Shown one piece after another: positions 41,463-41,942 of a stretch of DNA of 41,942 nucleotides. The stretch covers positions 67,088 to 109,029 of the forward strand of contig CAMPET010000229.1 of NCBI GenBank assembly GCA_946803715.1, in the 5' to 3' direction. The position numbers and the translations under genes are program-made. Under the pieces are notes generated by a model. That model ran no database searches. It saw only the letters and a program-made list of their open reading frames with translations, and was not told the origin of the DNA. Numbering within the stretch: position 1 is the first letter of the stretch; each line of letters opens with the position of its first letter. Source of the stretch: Beroe ovata. Lineage: Eukaryota > Ctenophora > Nuda > Beroida > Beroidae.

Positions 41463-41942
41463 TGCATACATCAAACTATCTTGTCATCTGAGTAACCGTT
41501 TCAAGATTTCCAAAGGCACGGAGCAAGGCCACCCGCTCTCACCTGACCTCTTCAAAATCTTCATTAGCGATCTATCAACTCTCCTTGAAACAACTAACTG
41601 CCCAGATCTTGCAGGCATCCCCATTAGTCACCTTCTTTGGGCAGACGACCTTATTCTCTTAGCACTGACTCCAGAAGCAGCTCAAAAGCAACTTGACACT
41701 CTGACGAAATTCTGCACTGACTGGGGCATAGAGGTGAACCAATCCAAGACCAAAGTTGTTGTTTTTGGAGATACTGACTCTCACGACGACGATCTTACTT
41801 TCCGTCTGCACGGCAAACCTCTAGAGAAAGTTGACTCTTATTGCTATCTTGGGATAGAACTTCACAAATCTGGTGAACTCAGGACAGCCCAAAACATCCT
41901 CAAATCTAAAGCCACTCGTGCCTTCTTCGGACTTAAGCGAAC
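41463..41942 (+). mobile_element. Non-LTR retrotransposon reverse transcriptase, partial
   Basis: An open frame of 160 codons runs to the window edge (codons in register with 41461). It shows the ordered reverse transcriptase blocks: SKGTEQGHPLSPDLF (block 4), HLLWADDLILLA with the catalytic Asp-Asp pair (block 5, WADD in place of the common FADD), GIEVNQSKTKVVVF (block 6) and DSYCYLGIEL (block 7). This arrangement is typical of LINE-type elements. The earlier blocks and endonuclease are absent upstream, where the sequence is a (CA)n tract, so the copy is 5' truncated. There are no stops in the part seen, suggesting a fairly young copy. It lies sense-oriented in an intron of the CH-domain gene. 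Confidence 0.93.

Overview
The window looks like nuclear DNA from an animal, probably an early-branching invertebrate. A sponge is a reasonable guess, but nothing in the sequence fixes the taxon. The grounds are GT-AG introns in AT-rich DNA, animal-type protein families (a GT10 fucosyltransferase, a spectrin-type tandem CH actin-binding domain, an SV2/SVOP-like transporter), abundant (CA)n/(GT)n microsatellites, a non-LTR retrotransposon fragment and many non-autonomous DNA transposons. There are no operons, ribosome-binding sites or CRISPR arrays.

Layout: 1-1020 is noncoding with GC-rich hairpins. 1021-2301 (minus strand) is an intronless alpha-1,3-fucosyltransferase. 2302-9360 has no convincing gene; it holds a 50-bp minisatellite, a 548-bp terminal-inverted-repeat element and a nest of short Helitron-like elements arranged head to tail. 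From 9463 or 16422 to beyond 41432 (plus strand) runs one very large multi-exon gene. It has a possible acidic/basic-repeat first exon (9463-10135), six exons coding CH1+CH2 (16422-18307), three exons of helical rod (18544-19212), one 6,648-bp exon of mostly disordered repeats (28316-34963), and four more helical rod exons (35058-35319 and 41035-41432). The gene continues past the window edge.

The 9.1-kb interval between rod exons 19212 and 28316 contains two complete genes on the same strand: galactose-1-phosphate uridylyltransferase (GALT, three exons, 21232-22540) and an intronless SVOP-like major facilitator transporter (23393-24853). If the large gene model is right, both are nested in one of its introns.

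The most unusual object is the 2,216-residue exon. It carries five copies of a GG-x-VEDL-x-FD module that I do not recognise, a ladder of about 70-residue S/T/Q repeats rich in TQT and VQV triads resembling dynein light chain LC8 docking sites, a recent 81-residue tandem duplication, and a lysine-rich tract. With an actin-binding N terminus, the product would be an actin-anchored scaffold with a possible dynein light chain docking array. That function is inference. The window ends inside a reverse transcriptase fragment lying in an intron of the same gene.
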